Part shown: positions 24,301 to 32,623 of the stretch, piece after piece
How positions within the stretch are numbered: the stretch's first letter is position 1
Layout: each line of letters starts with the position of its first letter
Assembly: GCA_021794655.1 (NCBI GenBank)
Contig: JAJYQJ010000038.1
Coordinates: 1 to 41,783 of the forward strand
Direction of reading: 5' to 3'
Origin: Actinomycetes bacterium
GTDB lineage: Bacteria > Actinomycetota > Acidimicrobiia > Acidimicrobiales > RAAP-2
Length of the DNA stretch: 41,783 bases
The notes under the pieces: generated by a model
Seen by the model: only the letters and a program-made list of their open reading frames with translations
Database searches by the model: none
What the model was told of the DNA's origin: nothing
Made by a program: the position numbers and the translations under genes

Positions 24301-24509
24301 CGAACGCGAGCGCGACCGGTGTCAGCCGGCAGCTTGCCGATGGCGCGCACCCCACGCATGGCGAGGGCTTCCTCGCGGCTCATGGGCTGGCCCGCAAGGT
24401 GGCGGAGGGCCAGATCGACAGCGTCCGTCTTCGTGTGGAGACCGTAACGGTCCATGACGGCTTGGAGGTAGGTGTCCTCAATCTCGATGTTGGTCCTAAC
24501 TCGGCTCAT
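24297..24509 (-). CDS. vapB: VapB-type antitoxin (ribbon-helix-helix)
   Basis: 70 residues from the ATG at 24509. SRVRTNIEIEDTYLQAVMDRYGLHTKTDAVDLALRHLAG is a ribbon-helix-helix fold typical of VapB. The C-terminal part (SREEALAMRGVRAIGKLPADTGRARVR) is the toxin-binding tail. The reading frame continues upstream to 24620, but a TATACT box ends 6 nt before the chosen ATG and an operator overlaps it, so this start is well supported. Likely represses its own promoter with VapC. Confidence 0.87.
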   Translation of the reverse strand: MSRVRTNIEIEDTYLQAVMDRYGLHTKTDAVDLALRHLAGQPMSREEALAMRGVRAIGKLPADTGRARVR

Positions 24510-24515
24510 ACACGT

Positions 24516-24535
24516 AGTATACACGACGCGTGTAT
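24516..24535 (-). promoter_or_regulatory. vapB promoter -10 and overlapping operator
   Basis: On the minus strand the inverted repeat ATACAC-N5-GTGTAT (24535-24519) runs into the -10 box TATACT (24521-24516), which ends 6 nt before the ATG. Binding of VapB dimers there would block transcription. A similar layout recurs at the right edge of the window. Confidence 0.6.
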
Positions 24536-24747
24536 GATGAGTGTACGGTCGGATTGGAGGCTCTGCCGTCCCCGAACATCGCCTGGCCGGATTGCCACGG
24601 TGCGGGCATAGCGACGGCAAGGGTTCGACATCTCGCTCCCTCTTGCGGCGAGAAAGTAAAGATGCAGTCTAAGCGTGTTTCTTGGTATCGTCTGGGCAAA
24701 GTACAACGTCGGCATTTAATCCGTATCTAGGCGACGGGAAAGACTAG

Positions 24748-25545
24748 ATGAGTTCGGTTGATCGTGGGGAACGAATCGCAATTGTCACAGGTGCGTCGTC
24801 TGGGATCGGTGCGTCTACGGCGCGACTGCTCGCTGAAGCCGGCACGACGGTCGCGTTGGTCGCTCGAAGAGAAGCGCGCTTGAACGAGGTGCTGAAAGAG
24901 TGCGCTCCGTGCGCGCCCAATTCCGCGGTGTTTGCGGCGGATCTCTCCGTCCCCTCAGATGCCGCAGAGTTGGCGGTCGGGATTTGGGAGCACTTCGGCC
25001 ACGTCGATGTCCTCGTCAACAACGCCGGGATCCCGATGAGAAAGCCCGTCACTCGACTCGAGATGTCCGATGTCGAACACGTGATGACGGTAAATTTCTT
25101 TTCACCGGTAGCGATGACGCTCGCGCTCTTGCCCCGGATGATCGAGCGTGGGTCCGGAGTGATCGTTAACGTTTCCAGCCTCGGCGGAAGGCTCGGGATC
25201 ATGACCGAAGCTGCGTATTCGTCCTCAAAGTTTGCACTTGCGGGTTGGAGTGAGGCGGTGTCGGCGGACCTGGCAGATACCGGGGTGAGAGTGAGGCTCG
25301 TCTTACCCGGTGCGATCGACACGGAGATCTGGGATCAGCCGGGCAACGACGCGCCGTTGTACTCGGGGCCGCTCGTCCCCGCCGACGAGGTAGGCGCCGG
25401 CATCGTTGCGTCGATCGACAGTGACGAGTTCGAACACTACTTGCCGGACATGAAAGCGGTCGTCGAGATGAAGACTGCCGACATCGACGGCTTTTTTGCC
25501 GGGATGCGGGCGATGGCCGAACAGGCTTCGCAACGTTCTACCTAG
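24748..25545 (+). CDS. SDR-family oxidoreductase
   Basis: 265 residues, classical short-chain dehydrogenase. The cofactor motif TGASSGIG is at residues 14-21, NNAG at 91-94, the catalytic Ser in NVSSLGG (about 143-144), and Tyr157/Lys161 in YSSSK. The Arg after strand 2 (VARREARL) suggests NADP preference, as a family inference. Substrate unknown. A GGGA box sits upstream of the ATG, and the MDR dehydrogenase gene starts 79 bp downstream. Confidence 0.88.
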   Translation: MSSVDRGERIAIVTGASSGIGASTARLLAEAGTTVALVARREARLNEVLKECAPCAPNSAVFAADLSVPSDAAELAVGIWEHFGHVDVLVNNAGIPMRKPVTRLEMSDVEHVMTVNFFSPVAMTLALLPRMIERGSGVIVNVSSLGGRLGIMTEAAYSSSKFALAGWSEAVSADLADTGVRVRLVLPGAIDTEIWDQPGNDAPLYSGPLVPADEVGAGIVASIDSDEFEHYLPDMKAVVEMKTADIDGFFAGMRAMAEQASQRST

Positions 25546-25624
25546 CACTGTCGCTGCAGGCGAAGTGAAGAGTCGCTGACGTTGAGAGGCTCCGTGTCAT
25601 CTGAGGATCGAGAGGAGAACTAAT

Positions 25625-26869
25625 TTGAAAGCGCTCATCTTTGGGTCCGAGCCGCCACAGGAACGGCCGCGTCCGAAGCCACGAGACGAGCTCGACGAGC
25701 GTCTCTACGGTCTTCCTTTTGGTTTGCACGAGGTAGACGATGCGCACCCACTCCGGCCCGACTGGGTCGTCGTTAGACCGACTCTCTCTGGAATCTGTGG
25801 GTCTGACTCCAAGCTTGTACTGGGCGACTTCAGCGAGGAAGACATCGACAACCCGATGGCTGCGTTCTCTTCCCTCCCTAACGTCCCCGGCCACGAGACG
25901 GTCTGCAAGGTGGAGACGCTCGGTCCCGAAGCAGAAGGCCTCGAAGTTGGCCAGAGGGTCGTCTTGAATCCCTGGCTAACGTGCGCGCCTCGCGGAATTG
26001 AGCCGCCTTGTGGACCTTGTCGACGCGGTGACTTTCCGCTCTGTGAAAGCTTTACGACCGGCGAACTTGGCCCCGGCGTCCACATCGGAGTTACTGCAGG
26101 GGTCCCTGGAGCGTGGGCGGAGCAGTTCAGCGCTCACGACTCGATGCTCATCGCCGTCCCTGACTCCATATCCGATGAAGCAGCTGTACTCGCCGATCCG
26201 TTCTCGGTCTCGTTCCACGCGATTGTTCGTAACCCACCGCCAGAGAGCGGGCGTGTGGTCGTCTACGGTGCAGGCGCACTCGGTCTCGCGAGCGTCGCGA
26301 CGCTACGGACTCTTTACCCAGAGGTCGAAGTCGCAGTCGTCGCTCGCTTCGAGGCCCAAGCCGAGACGGCAAGACAGTTCGGAGCCTCGGTGGTCGTTAC
26401 CCACGAACCGACAACCCAAGTTGTCGACGAGTTGGCACACTGGTCAGGCGGCGTTCTCCACGCCGCGCTCGCGGGCCTTCCGATGACGCGGCCCGGCTAT
26501 ATAGACGTCGTCTACGACACGATCGCGAAACCCGAGACGTTCGAAGTCTCCGTAAGGGTACTCGCTGAGCGCGGGAAACTCGTCTACACCGGAGTCGCGA
26601 CGCCGGGCCGTTGGGAGTGGACCCCGGTCTACTTCAAAGAACTGACCGTCGTGGGCTCGAACGCTTTCGGCATCGAAACCCTCGAGGGTGTAAGACAGCA
26701 CGCGATCTCACACTACCTAGACCTCGTCGCAGAGGGTCGTTTGGATATAACCGACATGTTGACCCATAAGTACCCTCTTGAGCAGTGGCCACTTGCGCTG
26801 CGCGCCCTTGCGGATCAGGGGTCGAGTGGAGCGTTGAAAGTCGCGTTCGAACCGAACTCGACGACTTAG
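25625..26869 (+). CDS. Zinc-binding alcohol/polyol dehydrogenase (MDR family)
   Basis: 414 residues. The TTG start is set by GAGGAG about 7-8 nt upstream. Catalytic zinc ligands: Cys58 in SGICGSDSK and His90-Glu91 in PGHE. The structural zinc loop has four Cys in the region C-x9-C-x2-C-x7-C around residues 120-140. The Rossmann motif is GAGALGLASV, and VVAR follows as the cofactor strand. It looks like a sorbitol/threonine dehydrogenase relative with an unusual N-terminal extension before the GroES-like fold. Convergent with the FGGY kinase, with a 4-bp overlap. The context suggests polyol or sugar-acid oxidation. Confidence 0.85.
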   Translation: MKALIFGSEPPQERPRPKPRDELDERLYGLPFGLHEVDDAHPLRPDWVVVRPTLSGICGSDSKLVLGDFSEEDIDNPMAAFSSLPNVPGHETVCKVETLGPEAEGLEVGQRVVLNPWLTCAPRGIEPPCGPCRRGDFPLCESFTTGELGPGVHIGVTAGVPGAWAEQFSAHDSMLIAVPDSISDEAAVLADPFSVSFHAIVRNPPPESGRVVVYGAGALGLASVATLRTLYPEVEVAVVARFEAQAETARQFGASVVVTHEPTTQVVDELAHWSGGVLHAALAGLPMTRPGYIDVVYDTIAKPETFEVSVRVLAERGKLVYTGVATPGRWEWTPVYFKELTVVGSNAFGIETLEGVRQHAISHYLDLVAEGRLDITDMLTHKYPLEQWPLALRALADQGSSGALKVAFEPNSTT

Positions 26870-28236
26870 AGCTTCGGGCCCAGCTCCTTGAAGCGTTCGT
26901 ACCTCTCCTCGACCGCCGTCGACCATCGAGGGTCTGGCTCATAGATCTCCCCCGTGCGCGCCCAGCGCGTAGCGTCGTCGAGGCTACCCTCGAACCCTTT
27001 TGCCATTCTTGCGAAGAACGCTGCCCCGAGCGCGCCTCCTTCAGGCGTCGCGACGGTATTGACGGGCAAACCTGAAGCGTCGGCGACTGCGCTCATCCAC
27101 GAGGAGGAACGACTTCCGCCTCCACTTGCAACTATCCTTCGACCCTCTAGCCCCGAACGCTCCAGGAGGCGCCGGATCACGAAACCGCTCGCCTCGTAGG
27201 CGCCACGCTCTATCACGGCACTGCCCTGTGTGATGTCGAGTGCGTGAAGGCTCGCACGTAACGTTGGATCGTTGAACGGTGTGCGCTCTCCTCGGAGGTA
27301 GGGAAGCCATATCGGCACGCGATCTGGATCCTTTGGTCGCACATCTGATGAACCGGTCGAGCGCAAGAGTCCTCGTGCCCAGTCGACGAACAGCGCACCT
27401 GCGTTGCTCGGCCCTCCGACCATGACGCGATCGGGATACGTATGAGGCACGGTCATGAGGCCTGGAACTTCAATCCAGTCCTTCGTCACAATCCAGACGA
27501 CGAGAGTCGCGCCGAATATAGCGAGTACGTCACCAGGTTCGATCGCTCCTGATACGACTTGGTCGCACAACGCATCGATCGATCCGCCGGTGAACACGGT
27601 ATCTGAGCCGGGCAACGTTCCTACTGCTTCGAGCATCGGGATAACCTCAGGGAGCTGGTCGACTCGCGCACCTATCGATTCGATCAACTCTGCGTTCCAC
27701 TGTCCCCACGTATGCAGCTCACCCATAGAGGCGGTCACCGCGGTGTCGATAGCGGCAACCCCGCTCAGTGAATGCGTAGCGAGGGCCTGACAGGTCCAGA
27801 ATCCTGTGGCGTCGGGGAACTCTTCGACACCCCATCGAAGAAAGCCCTCCGCGTCTGGCATTCCCCCTGAGACATGCGAGCTCCCCTCGACCTTTAACGG
27901 AGTGGCCTCTACCGCCCGGTCGGCTCCACGTGCGTCGCCGTAGAGAAGTCCGGGCAGCCTCGCGATTCCTCGCCGATCGACCCCGGTGAGCGACGGCACC
28001 ATACTTGCGACGGTGACACCAGCGATCGGAGCTGAAATCTGTGCCTTTATCGCGGCGTAGGCGCGCCTTGGACCCCGCCGCCACGCAGCGTTTGCGTCGT
28101 GCTCGAGCCGGTCGGCAGCCGGAGTCAAGATCTTGTGTGGAATCCTCGACCTCGCAAGCACGTTACCGTCGTCGTCGACAGCTATCGCCTTGACCGACGT
28201 CGTCCCGATGTCTACCCCGACGGTTACTCCACCCAC
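26866..28236 (-). CDS. FGGY-family carbohydrate kinase
   Basis: 456 residues. VTVGVDIGTTSVKAIAVDDDGNVLA opens the FGGY N-terminal ATPase fold, and VPGLMTVPHTYPDRVMVGGPSNAGALFVDWARG and ASGGGSRSSSWMSAVADASGLPVNTVATPEGGALGAAFFA are the C-terminal landmarks. The GTG start has GAGGAG about 11 nt upstream. It is shorter than the kinase at 17453 and lacks its Gly-Ala loop, so it is a separate member rather than a recent duplicate. It is divergent from the hydroxyacid dehydrogenase at 28425. Confidence 0.86.
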   Translation of the reverse strand: MGGVTVGVDIGTTSVKAIAVDDDGNVLARSRIPHKILTPAADRLEHDANAAWRRGPRRAYAAIKAQISAPIAGVTVASMVPSLTGVDRRGIARLPGLLYGDARGADRAVEATPLKVEGSSHVSGGMPDAEGFLRWGVEEFPDATGFWTCQALATHSLSGVAAIDTAVTASMGELHTWGQWNAELIESIGARVDQLPEVIPMLEAVGTLPGSDTVFTGGSIDALCDQVVSGAIEPGDVLAIFGATLVVWIVTKDWIEVPGLMTVPHTYPDRVMVGGPSNAGALFVDWARGLLRSTGSSDVRPKDPDRVPIWLPYLRGERTPFNDPTLRASLHALDITQGSAVIERGAYEASGFVIRRLLERSGLEGRRIVASGGGSRSSSWMSAVADASGLPVNTVATPEGGALGAAFFARMAKGFEGSLDDATRWARTGEIYEPDPRWSTAVEERYERFKELGPKL

Positions 28237-28303
28237 TGGCTCACTCTCCTCGGTCCTCTCTTGTCTCTTGGCGTCCCATTATGCGTCCAAGTCGGCGCAG
28301 ACC

Positions 28304-28389
28304 GGCCAATTGACGAGGCCGCCAGGTTCATATTTCACATCTCACCCCGGTTTCCGTTAGAGTCACAGTGGCACGCGGTAGGCCAATTG
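28304..28389. promoter_or_regulatory. Two GGCCAATTG sites in the kinase/dehydrogenase intergenic region
   Basis: GGCCAATTG occurs at 28304-28312 and 28381-28389, the first 68 bp from the kinase start and the second 35 bp from the dehydrogenase ATG. Each has a CAATTG centre. A shared regulator for the divergent pair is plausible but not proven. Confidence 0.3.
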
Positions 28390-28424
28390 CCGCATTCGTG
28401 ATCTAAAGGAGATGACAGCCAAAA

Positions 28425-29408
28425 ATGACTCAACCTCGCCCTAAGGCACTCGTCACCGCAGCGGTCAACGGTCCCGGCCTCGACCTCTTGGGCGAGTTGG
28501 CCGACCTCGTGATCGATTCGTGGCTGGACCAACCGTCCCTTCGCATCTACAACACCGAACAACTTGCCGAGCGTGTCGCGGCGGAGCGAGCGAACATCGT
28601 TGTCGTCGAGAGCGACCAGTGCGGTGGTCCCCTCTACGAGCAGCCTCTCATAGCCGTGTGCAGCTGCCGCGGCGACCCGAACAACGTAGACGTCCCCGGA
28701 GCAACGGCGGCAGGTATTCCAGTCTTGAGAGCACCGGGGAGAAACGCGGACGCGGTTGCCGAGGTCGCGATCGGCCTCCTATTTGCGGCGACAAGGGGCA
28801 TCGTCCCGGCAGATAAAGACGTTAGGAAGGGAGACATCTATAAAGACGGGACGATCCCTTACCAACGGTTTCGCGCGTGGGAGATGGCTGGAAAGACTGT
28901 TGGGCTCGTGGGCCTCGGCGCGGTCGGACGGGCACTGCGCTGGCGGCTGCGCGGTCTTGGAATGGACGTGCTCGCATACGACCCGTATGCGCCGGACGCG
29001 ACCTCGACGCTCCCTGAGCTATTGGCTCGCTCTGACGTCATCTCCATCCACGCACCGGTAAACGAGCAGACTGTCGGCATGATCGGCGCTGCCGAGTTCG
29101 ATCAGATGCGCGACGGGGTTGTTTTCATCAACACAGCGCGAGCGAAGATTCACGACACGGACGCGTTGGTGACCGCACTACGCTCCGGAAAGGTCGGCGC
29201 GGCGGCTCTCGACCACTTCGAAGGCGAGTTTCTCGACCCGAATCATCCCTTGACCGAGTTCGACCAGGTGGTGCTCACTCCCCATATAGGCGGAGCGACC
29301 TACGACACTGAGTCCAACCACACTTCGATGATCGCTGAAGACCTCTGCAGGATCATGGCCGGCGCACGACCCCTCAACATCGTGAACCCAGAGGTACTCG
29401 ATCGTTAG
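28425..29408 (+). CDS. D-2-hydroxyacid dehydrogenase (phosphoglycerate dehydrogenase-like)
   Basis: 327 residues. NAD-binding motif GLVGLGAVGRALRWRL (about residues 160-175); catalytic Arg in FINTARAKIHD, Glu in DHFEGEFLDPNHPL, and His in LTPHIGGATYDTESNH. The start has AAAGGAGATG about 13 nt upstream. It lacks the regulatory ACT domain of biosynthetic SerA, so it is more likely a catabolic 2-hydroxyacid (for example sugar-acid) dehydrogenase. The neighbouring FGGY kinase points the same way. Confidence 0.87.
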   Translation: MTQPRPKALVTAAVNGPGLDLLGELADLVIDSWLDQPSLRIYNTEQLAERVAAERANIVVVESDQCGGPLYEQPLIAVCSCRGDPNNVDVPGATAAGIPVLRAPGRNADAVAEVAIGLLFAATRGIVPADKDVRKGDIYKDGTIPYQRFRAWEMAGKTVGLVGLGAVGRALRWRLRGLGMDVLAYDPYAPDATSTLPELLARSDVISIHAPVNEQTVGMIGAAEFDQMRDGVVFINTARAKIHDTDALVTALRSGKVGAAALDHFEGEFLDPNHPLTEFDQVVLTPHIGGATYDTESNHTSMIAEDLCRIMAGARPLNIVNPEVLDR

Positions 29409-29513
29409 AGTGCCGACCGCCGCCGCAGGGGTGGCTCGCCGGAACCGTTAGCCATCAAGATAGGCAACGTTGGAGGGCGCAAAGGCTTACCGGAATGCGC
29501 TATCGTTGTTTTA

Positions 29514-30302
29514 GTGGCAGGTACTGCGTTTTCTCGCGAAGAGATAGAGGCTTTTATTTCGGCGCTCGAAGCTGACCCTGAGTTACGCTCGCGCGTGGAA
29601 CGAGTAATCCTGCACGACCGTTTATTGGCGATTCCTGAACATCTCGATCACTTCATCGAGGCTACCGACCGTCGTTTCTCTACCCTCGAAGAAGTGGCCG
29701 CAGAGACCAGCCGGAACGTCTCGGAGCTGAGTGACGCTCAACGGCGCACTGAAGCGGCACTTGCGGAGCTGAGCCGGAACGTCTCGGAGCTGAGTGACGC
29801 TCAACGGCGCACTGAAGCGGCACTTGCGGAGCTGAGCCGGAACGTCTCGGAGCTGACCGAGTTGGCGGGACGGCACGAAGTCTCCGTGGGCCATCTGATA
29901 GGTGGTTACTTTGAGGCGAAGTGGCGAGAGAATGGGACTTCTTATCTGGGTAGCCAAGGGTTCCGTAAGGTACGCTACATCGCAAAGAACGCTCTGGCGG
30001 ATTTACTCGACGAAGTTGCCGACCAGGTCCATGACGATATTCTTCTAGCAGATGCGGTTCATTCGGTCGTTCGCAAAGATTTGGGAACCGAAGCCTACGT
30101 CGTTACTGAAGTTTCCTCGCGAATACATCGAGACGATGTTGTGCGTGCCTCACGCCGTGCACGTTCACTCCAAGACGCGGTTCACACCGAGTGCGTGCCA
30201 GTTGTCGCTGGGGCGTCAATCGATGACATGGCGAAGTCACTTGCGAATGAATCGAAGGTGATCGTAGTGGTGCCAAACGAATGGCAGTTGCACGCCGCGT
30301 AG
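29514..30302 (+). CDS. Coiled-coil protein with C-terminal PD-(D/E)XK-like domain (DUF3782-like)
   Basis: 262 residues from a GTG start (no Shine-Dalgarno site). Residues 65-125 are a coiled coil built from an exact 21-residue repeat (SRNVSELSDAQRRTEAALAEL, repeated twice with a third partial copy), encoded by a 63-bp tandem repeat. The C-terminal part (FEAKWRENGTSYLGSQGF, VVRKDLGTEAYVVTEVSSRIHRDDVVRASRRA, VPVVAGASI) has the order expected of a PD-(D/E)XK nuclease-like fold (the E-x-S in place of E-x-K), as in DUF3782 proteins. Function unknown. Repeat number may vary between strains. Confidence 0.65.
   Translation: MAGTAFSREEIEAFISALEADPELRSRVERVILHDRLLAIPEHLDHFIEATDRRFSTLEEVAAETSRNVSELSDAQRRTEAALAELSRNVSELSDAQRRTEAALAELSRNVSELTELAGRHEVSVGHLIGGYFEAKWRENGTSYLGSQGFRKVRYIAKNALADLLDEVADQVHDDILLADAVHSVVRKDLGTEAYVVTEVSSRIHRDDVVRASRRARSLQDAVHTECVPVVAGASIDDMAKSLANESKVIVVVPNEWQLHAA
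29709..29856 (+). repeat. 63-bp tandem repeat in coding sequence
   Basis: Two identical 63-bp units (29709-29771 and 29772-29834) and a third that stops after about 22 bp. The unit is 21 codons or three heptads, so gain or loss keeps both frame and coiled-coil phase. Confidence 0.93.
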
Positions 30303-30321
30303 TTAGACCACTGATCAAACT

Positions 30322-31497
30322 CTAAGAGACATCCACGTGTGGTTCGTAGATACAAGTCGGGTCGGCCCCGAGTAGATCACCGGTCGCGGTCCATGCCCGT
30401 GCTCTACTCCCTCCGCAGATCTCAAGGAACTCACAGCGCCCGCATTTGCCGCCGCGCTTGCTCGTATCACGGAGCGCCTGGAACACAGGGTGCTCTTGGT
30501 ACCAGTAGGCGATCGGGCGATCCCGAACGTTCCCGACCGTAACCGGGAGAAACCCCGACGGTTGGACGTCGCCGATATGCGAGACGAAGCAGAAGCCGTT
30601 ACCGTCGGTCACTCCAGGGCTAACCGGTAAGTTGAGTTGAGCCCGTATCCGGCGATACTTTGGCGCCTCGACGGTCCGAACGGCGAAGGGGAACTCGCCT
30701 GAGGCGAGCCAGTGGAGCGCTCGCTCTTCGTCGTCGGCACTGAGCATGTCCGCGTGCTCGGCTCGGCCGGTCGCGACAAGGAAAAAGAGCGTCCAGCTAC
30801 TTGCCCGGCCGTCCAGCAACGACGCTATCGCCGCAAGCTCGGATATGTTCGATCTCGAAACGGTGGTCGCGACTTGCAGCCGAGCCCCAAGATCGTTGAC
30901 GTCATCGATCGCCTGCCTGGTCCGATTGAAATGTCCTCTAACTCCGCGGAAAGCATCGTGGGTCGCTGACACAGCGCCGTCCAAACTGAGGTGAACTGTA
31001 CCCGTCCCCACCTCAACTGCCCGCCTAAGCGCTCCGGATCGCAATCGCCCGGTCACCGACGGTGAGAAACCGACGTGCATCCCTGTGCTCACCGCATGCG
31101 CGAGCAGGTCAAATATGTCGGCGCGGGCAAGCGGGTCCCCTCCGGTGAGAACGAACACATGGGTCCCGAGCGACGCGACGTCATTGATTAACGCGATGCC
31201 TTCCTCGGTCGTGAGTTCATCAGCCCTGCGGTGGCGCTGCGCCTCGGCGCGGCAGTGGACGCAGCGAAGTGGACACGATCGGGTGACCTCCCAAGCGAGG
31301 GTCATCGGCGCGATAGAGAAGTCGGGGCGGGAAAGGTCCATGCTCCACGCCGACACCTGCCCCTTTGCAGCGTCACCTTCTGATCCGCCCGGCGAGGAGC
31401 GCCTCTCTTTACCTGCAACTGGACTCACGACATCGAACTCCCGTCTTTGCCCGTTGTCCGCGACAAACACCGCGAAGCGGTCCTCCACAACCTCCAT
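30322..31497 (-). CDS. Radical SAM/SPASM protein (TIGR04053-like)
   Basis: 391 residues. CPLRCVHC (Cys75, Cys79, Cys82) is the C-x3-C-x2-C cluster ligand motif, preceded by TLAWEVTRS; LTGGDPLARADIFDLL is the SAM-binding GGDP motif. The C-terminal SPASM region has CGRCEFLEICGGSRARAW and a later DPTC, which would bind an auxiliary Fe-S cluster. The GFLPVTVGNVRDRPIAYWYQEHPVFQALRD block is characteristic of the TIGR04053 group. A start at residue 53 is possible, but the -10 box at 31512-31517 fits the long version. Product unknown. The protein shares a divergent promoter with ctaA. Confidence 0.8.
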   Translation of the reverse strand: MEVVEDRFAVFVADNGQRREFDVVSPVAGKERRSSPGGSEGDAAKGQVSAWSMDLSRPDFSIAPMTLAWEVTRSCPLRCVHCRAEAQRHRRADELTTEEGIALINDVASLGTHVFVLTGGDPLARADIFDLLAHAVSTGMHVGFSPSVTGRLRSGALRRAVEVGTGTVHLSLDGAVSATHDAFRGVRGHFNRTRQAIDDVNDLGARLQVATTVSRSNISELAAIASLLDGRASSWTLFFLVATGRAEHADMLSADDEERALHWLASGEFPFAVRTVEAPKYRRIRAQLNLPVSPGVTDGNGFCFVSHIGDVQPSGFLPVTVGNVRDRPIAYWYQEHPVFQALRDTSKRGGKCGRCEFLEICGGSRARAWTATGDLLGADPTCIYEPHVDVS

Positions 31498-31511
31498 TTG
31501 GAGATCGTTTC

Positions 31512-31525
31512 AGTATACGTATAGT
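31512..31525. promoter_or_regulatory. Overlapping divergent promoters of radical SAM gene and ctaA
   Basis: The 14-bp sequence AGTATACGTATAGT contains TATACT on the minus strand (31517-31512), 14 nt from the radical SAM ATG, and TATAGT on the plus strand (31520-31525), 10 nt from the ctaA ATG. The two -10 boxes are separated by 2 bp and are nearly palindromic, so the promoters cannot both be occupied. Leaders are predicted to be very short. Confidence 0.55.
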
Positions 31526-31535
31526 TTCATACTAT

Positions 31536-32498
31536 ATGAAGAACCGAGACGGTGAAGAGCGGATCGCCCGCCGCTCTCTTGACGGTCGGGATCCGTCGCT
31601 TCGCTGGCTTCGTTGGCTCTCGGTGGCGGCCGCGGTCCTCACCTACTGCCTCATAGTGCTCGGAAGCACCGTTCGCGTCACAAACTCGGGAATGGGCTGT
31701 CCCGGCTGGCCACTTTGCTCCGGGCACATCGGTCCGATCGACAAGTTCCATCCACTACTCGAGCAGTCTCATCGTTACCTCGCTTCGATCGTCACCGTGT
31801 TGATTCTCGCACTTGCAGCACTCACGTGGCGTCTCGGCCCAAAGGCAAGATTCATGAGAGCACCGGTGATCGCGTCGGTCGCAGTAATCGCGGTGCAGAT
31901 CGCCCTCGGGGCTATCACGGTTGTTACCGATAACGCACCGATCACGGTTGCGCTGCACCTCGCGACCGGGCTCTTATTCCTCGGGATCATAACTGCGACG
32001 GCGGTAACAGCCTTTACCGGAGCGACGCGTTCGCGTTCGTGGTTAAGCGAACCGGGCTACCTCGCTTGGGTTGCAGTTGTCGGGCTGTTCATCATACTTA
32101 TTTCAGGTTCCCTTGTGGTAGACGGAGGGGCACAGTCGGCGTGTAAGTCGTGGCCGGCGTGTTCTGGGAGCACCGCGCCCTCTGGGCTCGTCGCGCTCCA
32201 GCTCACACATCGCTCGGTTGTCCTGATCTGTGGCACGATCGTCGCCATCTATCTCACGACGCTGGTTCGCAGGACTGGAGCGTTCGATGCCCAACGGGTA
32301 TTAGCGTTGGCCGGGTTGCTCCTACTCGCGGTTCAGGTAGTGGCCGGCGCGTTCGACGCGATCCTTGGTGCACCACCTTGGCTCGCCGATATCCACCTTG
32401 CCCTCGCCTCTGCTCTGTGGGCTACTGTCGTCGCAGTCGTCGCTCTCACCCGTTCGATCACCACGCCCAAGATCCCCTCGGCACGCGCTCTGAGTTGA
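31536..32498 (+). CDS. ctaA: Heme A synthase (CtaA/COX15)
   Basis: 320 residues with eight predicted membrane segments, the size of bacterial CtaA. LGSTVRVTNSGMGCPGWPLCSG is the family signature at the first periplasmic loop, followed by EQSHRYLASIVTVL with a heme-ligand His, and the second-half repeat LISGSLVVDGGAQSACKSWPACSG...LTHRSVVLICGT with another. ATG 31536 is preferred over upstream frames because the -10 box sits 10 nt before it. The enzyme oxidises heme O to heme A for cytochrome oxidase, consistent with the ctaG gene at the window start. Divergent from the radical SAM gene. Confidence 0.9.
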   Translation: MKNRDGEERIARRSLDGRDPSLRWLRWLSVAAAVLTYCLIVLGSTVRVTNSGMGCPGWPLCSGHIGPIDKFHPLLEQSHRYLASIVTVLILALAALTWRLGPKARFMRAPVIASVAVIAVQIALGAITVVTDNAPITVALHLATGLLFLGIITATAVTAFTGATRSRSWLSEPGYLAWVAVVGLFIILISGSLVVDGGAQSACKSWPACSGSTAPSGLVALQLTHRSVVLICGTIVAIYLTTLVRRTGAFDAQRVLALAGLLLLAVQVVAGAFDAILGAPPWLADIHLALASALWATVVAVVALTRSITTPKIPSARALS

Positions 32499-32580
32499 TC
32501 GAAACAACGACCGTTCACATCAGCCAAAGAGACCTCAATCCCCGACCACCCATCAAGCCGCTTAACCCATGTAGCGACGT

Positions 32581-32623
32581 CGCGGTCAACTCGCCGCGTT
32601 CGTCTCGCGGTCAACTCGTCGCG
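32581..32623 (+). repeat. 25-bp imperfect tandem repeat between convergent genes
   Basis: CGCGGTCAACTCGCCGCG at 32581-32598 recurs at 32606-32623 with one change (CGCGGTCAACTCGTCGCG). The second copy covers the stop codon of the aminoacylase-like gene, so it looks like a local duplication of that gene's 3' end. Confidence 0.6.
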
